Assembly (NCBI GenBank): GCA_036507855.1
Contig: DATCIJ010000172.1
Coordinates: 1-13,522, forward strand
DNA length: 13,522 bases
Direction: 5' to 3'
Source: JABWBJ01 sp036507855
Lineage (GTDB): Bacteria > Gemmatimonadota > Gemmatimonadetes > Gemmatimonadales > Gemmatimonadaceae
A model generated the notes under the pieces. That model saw only the letters and a program-made list of their open reading frames with translations, was not told where the DNA came from and did not search any database. Made by a program: the position numbers and the translations under genes. Below are positions 13,175 to 13,522 of the stretch, piece by piece. Each line of letters starts with the position of its first letter. The stretch's first letter is position 1.

Positions 13175-13522
13175 TCAGGTCGCGATCTTCGGTTCGACGA
13201 TCTTGCCGAGGAAGAGCACCGTCCCGGAAAGGCGTTCGCGGATGGCGAAGACAAAGGGCCGGTCGATGCGCATTGGCACGGGAACCGAAGTCACGCCAAT
13301 GCCCACCACGGTGACGGCCGCCGCTTCGGTCCCCACCTCGTTCACGTCGACAAACGCCTTCTGTTTCACGAAGTCGATGTAGAGCTGATCGCCGAGAGTG
13401 CGGCTGATCCGCGTGAACCGTGCCTCATTGGGTCTGAACGCCTGGCGCATCCCCATCTGCTTGAGTTCGTCGTTCAGCGTGTCCTCCCACGCCAGCCGGA
13501 ACTTCGGCAGGTAGAGATCGAC
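13175..13522 (-). CDS. Serpin, C-terminal part (5' end outside window)
   Basis: C-terminal 115 residues of a serine/cysteine protease inhibitor of the serpin family; the N-terminal two-thirds lie beyond the right edge. The visible part starts VDLYLPKFRLAWEDTLND, the conserved strand before the helix leading to the reactive loop. It contains LYIDFVKQKAFVDVNEVGTEAAAVT, the conserved breach strand and reactive-centre hinge, and ends with DRPFVFAIRERLSGTVLFLGKIVEP, the signature C-terminal strands. The hinge (small residues after GTE, no Pro or charge at P12-P9) is what inhibitory serpins need for loop insertion. Aligning to alpha-1-antitrypsin without gaps from the hinge Gly to the Pro of RPF places Thr at P1 and Ser at P1' (codons 13289-13291 and 13286-13288). 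Export cannot be judged because the N-terminus is missing. The target protease is unknown. Confidence 0.93.
   Translation of the reverse strand, partial: VDLYLPKFRLAWEDTLNDELKQMGMRQAFRPNEARFTRISRTLGDQLYIDFVKQKAFVDVNEVGTEAAAVTVVGIGVTSVPVPMRIDRPFVFAIRERLSGTVLFLGKIVEPKIAT

Noticed and set aside
1..13522. GTTAG/CTAAC as a possible enriched genome signature motif
   Set aside because: I found about eight copies by eye; composition alone would predict roughly that number or more, so there is no enrichment.

Overview
The window reads as chromosomal DNA of a GC-rich bacterium rich in secreted enzymes. The best guess is a member of the Gemmatimonadota. This rests on overall resemblance: signal-peptide serine hydrolases, a secreted tricorn-type peptidase, an uncharacterised zinc-ribbon/membrane protein, and G-rich heptamer repeats between genes. 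No marker gene or rRNA is present to confirm it. I see no mobile element, tRNA, rRNA or CRISPR array.

Layout, left to right: (1) 1-1088, minus strand, a PhoA-type alkaline phosphatase cut by the left edge. (2) 1242-3182, plus, a beta-lactamase-fold serine hydrolase with four C-terminal membrane helices, divergent from the phosphatase. (3) 3229-6477, minus, a secreted tricorn-type S41 peptidase, convergent with the hydrolase and separated from it by a G-rich heptamer repeat. (4) 6478-6785, a gene-free stretch of 308 bases with short repeats. (5) 6786-7082, plus, a small protein with an AT-hook-like tail, convergent with (6) 7099-8112, minus, an uncharacterised zinc-ribbon plus membrane-segment protein. 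(7) 8209-9189, minus, a secreted DUF4350/GATase1-like protein, divergent from (8) 9315-10610, plus, a second secreted serine hydrolase. (9) 10761-12370, plus, a two-gene operon: a DGPF/YCII protein overlapping by four bases an ECF42-type sigma factor with a long C-terminal extension. (10) 12446-13093, minus, a lipoprotein with an SH3-like segment. (11) 13175-13522, minus, the C-terminal part of a serpin running off the right edge.

Most products are predicted to work outside the cytoplasm, in phosphate release, hydrolysis of peptide- or ester-like substrates, oligopeptide breakdown and protease inhibition. The exceptions are the sigma-factor operon, the small AT-hook-like protein and possibly the zinc-ribbon protein. 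The clearest regulatory logic is in the DGPF/ECF operon. The sequence TGTCGA, 17 bases, then CGAC lies just upstream and matches what is known of ECF42 targets, so the sigma factor probably transcribes its own operon.

No obviously new multi-gene system is visible. The best candidates for undescribed biology are the zinc-ribbon/membrane protein family, the G3N4 heptamer repeats at gene boundaries, and the sigma-factor operon, whose input signal is unknown.
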